Assembly (NCBI RefSeq): GCF_964340395.1
Contig: NC_135567.1
Span: 12,556,984-12,620,983, forward strand
Source: Glandiceps talaboti
Lineage: Eukaryota > Hemichordata > Enteropneusta > Spengelidae
Length of the DNA stretch: 64,000 nt
Direction of reading: 5' to 3'
Below, piece by piece: positions 63,931 to 64,000 of the stretch. The translations under genes and the position numbers were made by a program. Every line of letters starts with the position of its first letter. Positions within the stretch are counted from its first letter, which is position 1. The notes under the pieces are model-generated. The model saw only the letters and a program-made list of their open reading frames with translations, made no database searches and had not been told where the DNA came from.

Positions 63931-64000
63931 GTTATTATTATTATTATTATTATTATGGTTATTTTATATTATTTTAATTTCTTAGAAAACGCACTACACA
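62828..64000 (+). repeat. 1.72-kb tandem unit 5, cut by the window end
   Basis: First 1173 bp of a further unit, so the array continues beyond the window. Confidence 0.95.
63665..63868 (+). CDS. CCP exon d, unit 5
   Basis: Matches the d exon of unit 1. The window ends within the following intron, so its e partner and the rest of the array are out of view. Confidence 0.87.

Overview
This window is eukaryotic genomic DNA, AT-rich and almost entirely intronic or repetitive. Splice-flanked exons, long microsatellites, Penelope-like and LINE-type retroelement relics and MITE-like palindromes suggest a metazoan, plausibly a marine invertebrate. No species-diagnostic gene is present, so taxonomy stays open. 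I saw no rRNA, tRNA, bacterial operon or CRISPR array.

The only supported host gene is a partial plus-strand gene for a sushi (CCP/complement control protein) repeat protein. Seventeen exons are recognisable. Each encodes exactly one CCP module, is phase 1 at both ends and has AG/GT borders, so any number can be joined without breaking the frame. Neither the start nor the end of the gene lies in the window. The module order is a-b-a-b-a-b-a-c-(d-e)x4-d.

The gene has been amplified at two nested scales. From 1 to about 55 kb, a unit of about 15.4 kb carrying one a exon and one b exon is present as copies A (1-13599, shorter and partly diverged), B (13600-29031), C (29032-44436) and D (from 44437, decaying after about 50.9 kb and lacking exon b). 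From 55934 to the end, a unit of about 1.72 kb carrying exons d and e is repeated four times plus a partial fifth, and the encoded modules are identical in sequence. Each internal 1.72-kb junction falls in the loop of a palindrome of about 110 bp.

The introns hold mobile-element relics duplicated with the units. These are a Penelope-like GIY-YIG endonuclease fragment with an intact 265-codon frame (A, B, C); a 513-bp-arm inverted repeat of a second Penelope-like 3' end carrying a hammerhead ribozyme motif in each arm (A only); LINE fragments (apurinic-like endonuclease, ORF1-like and linker regions); a 338-bp MITE present in B, C and D but absent from A; a foldback element of about 2.8 kb; and long AT, CT/GTCT, GT, CCA and ATT microsatellites. 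Shared insertions and point differences make it possible to order the duplications. They also show mosaicism, which suggests unequal exchange or gene conversion.
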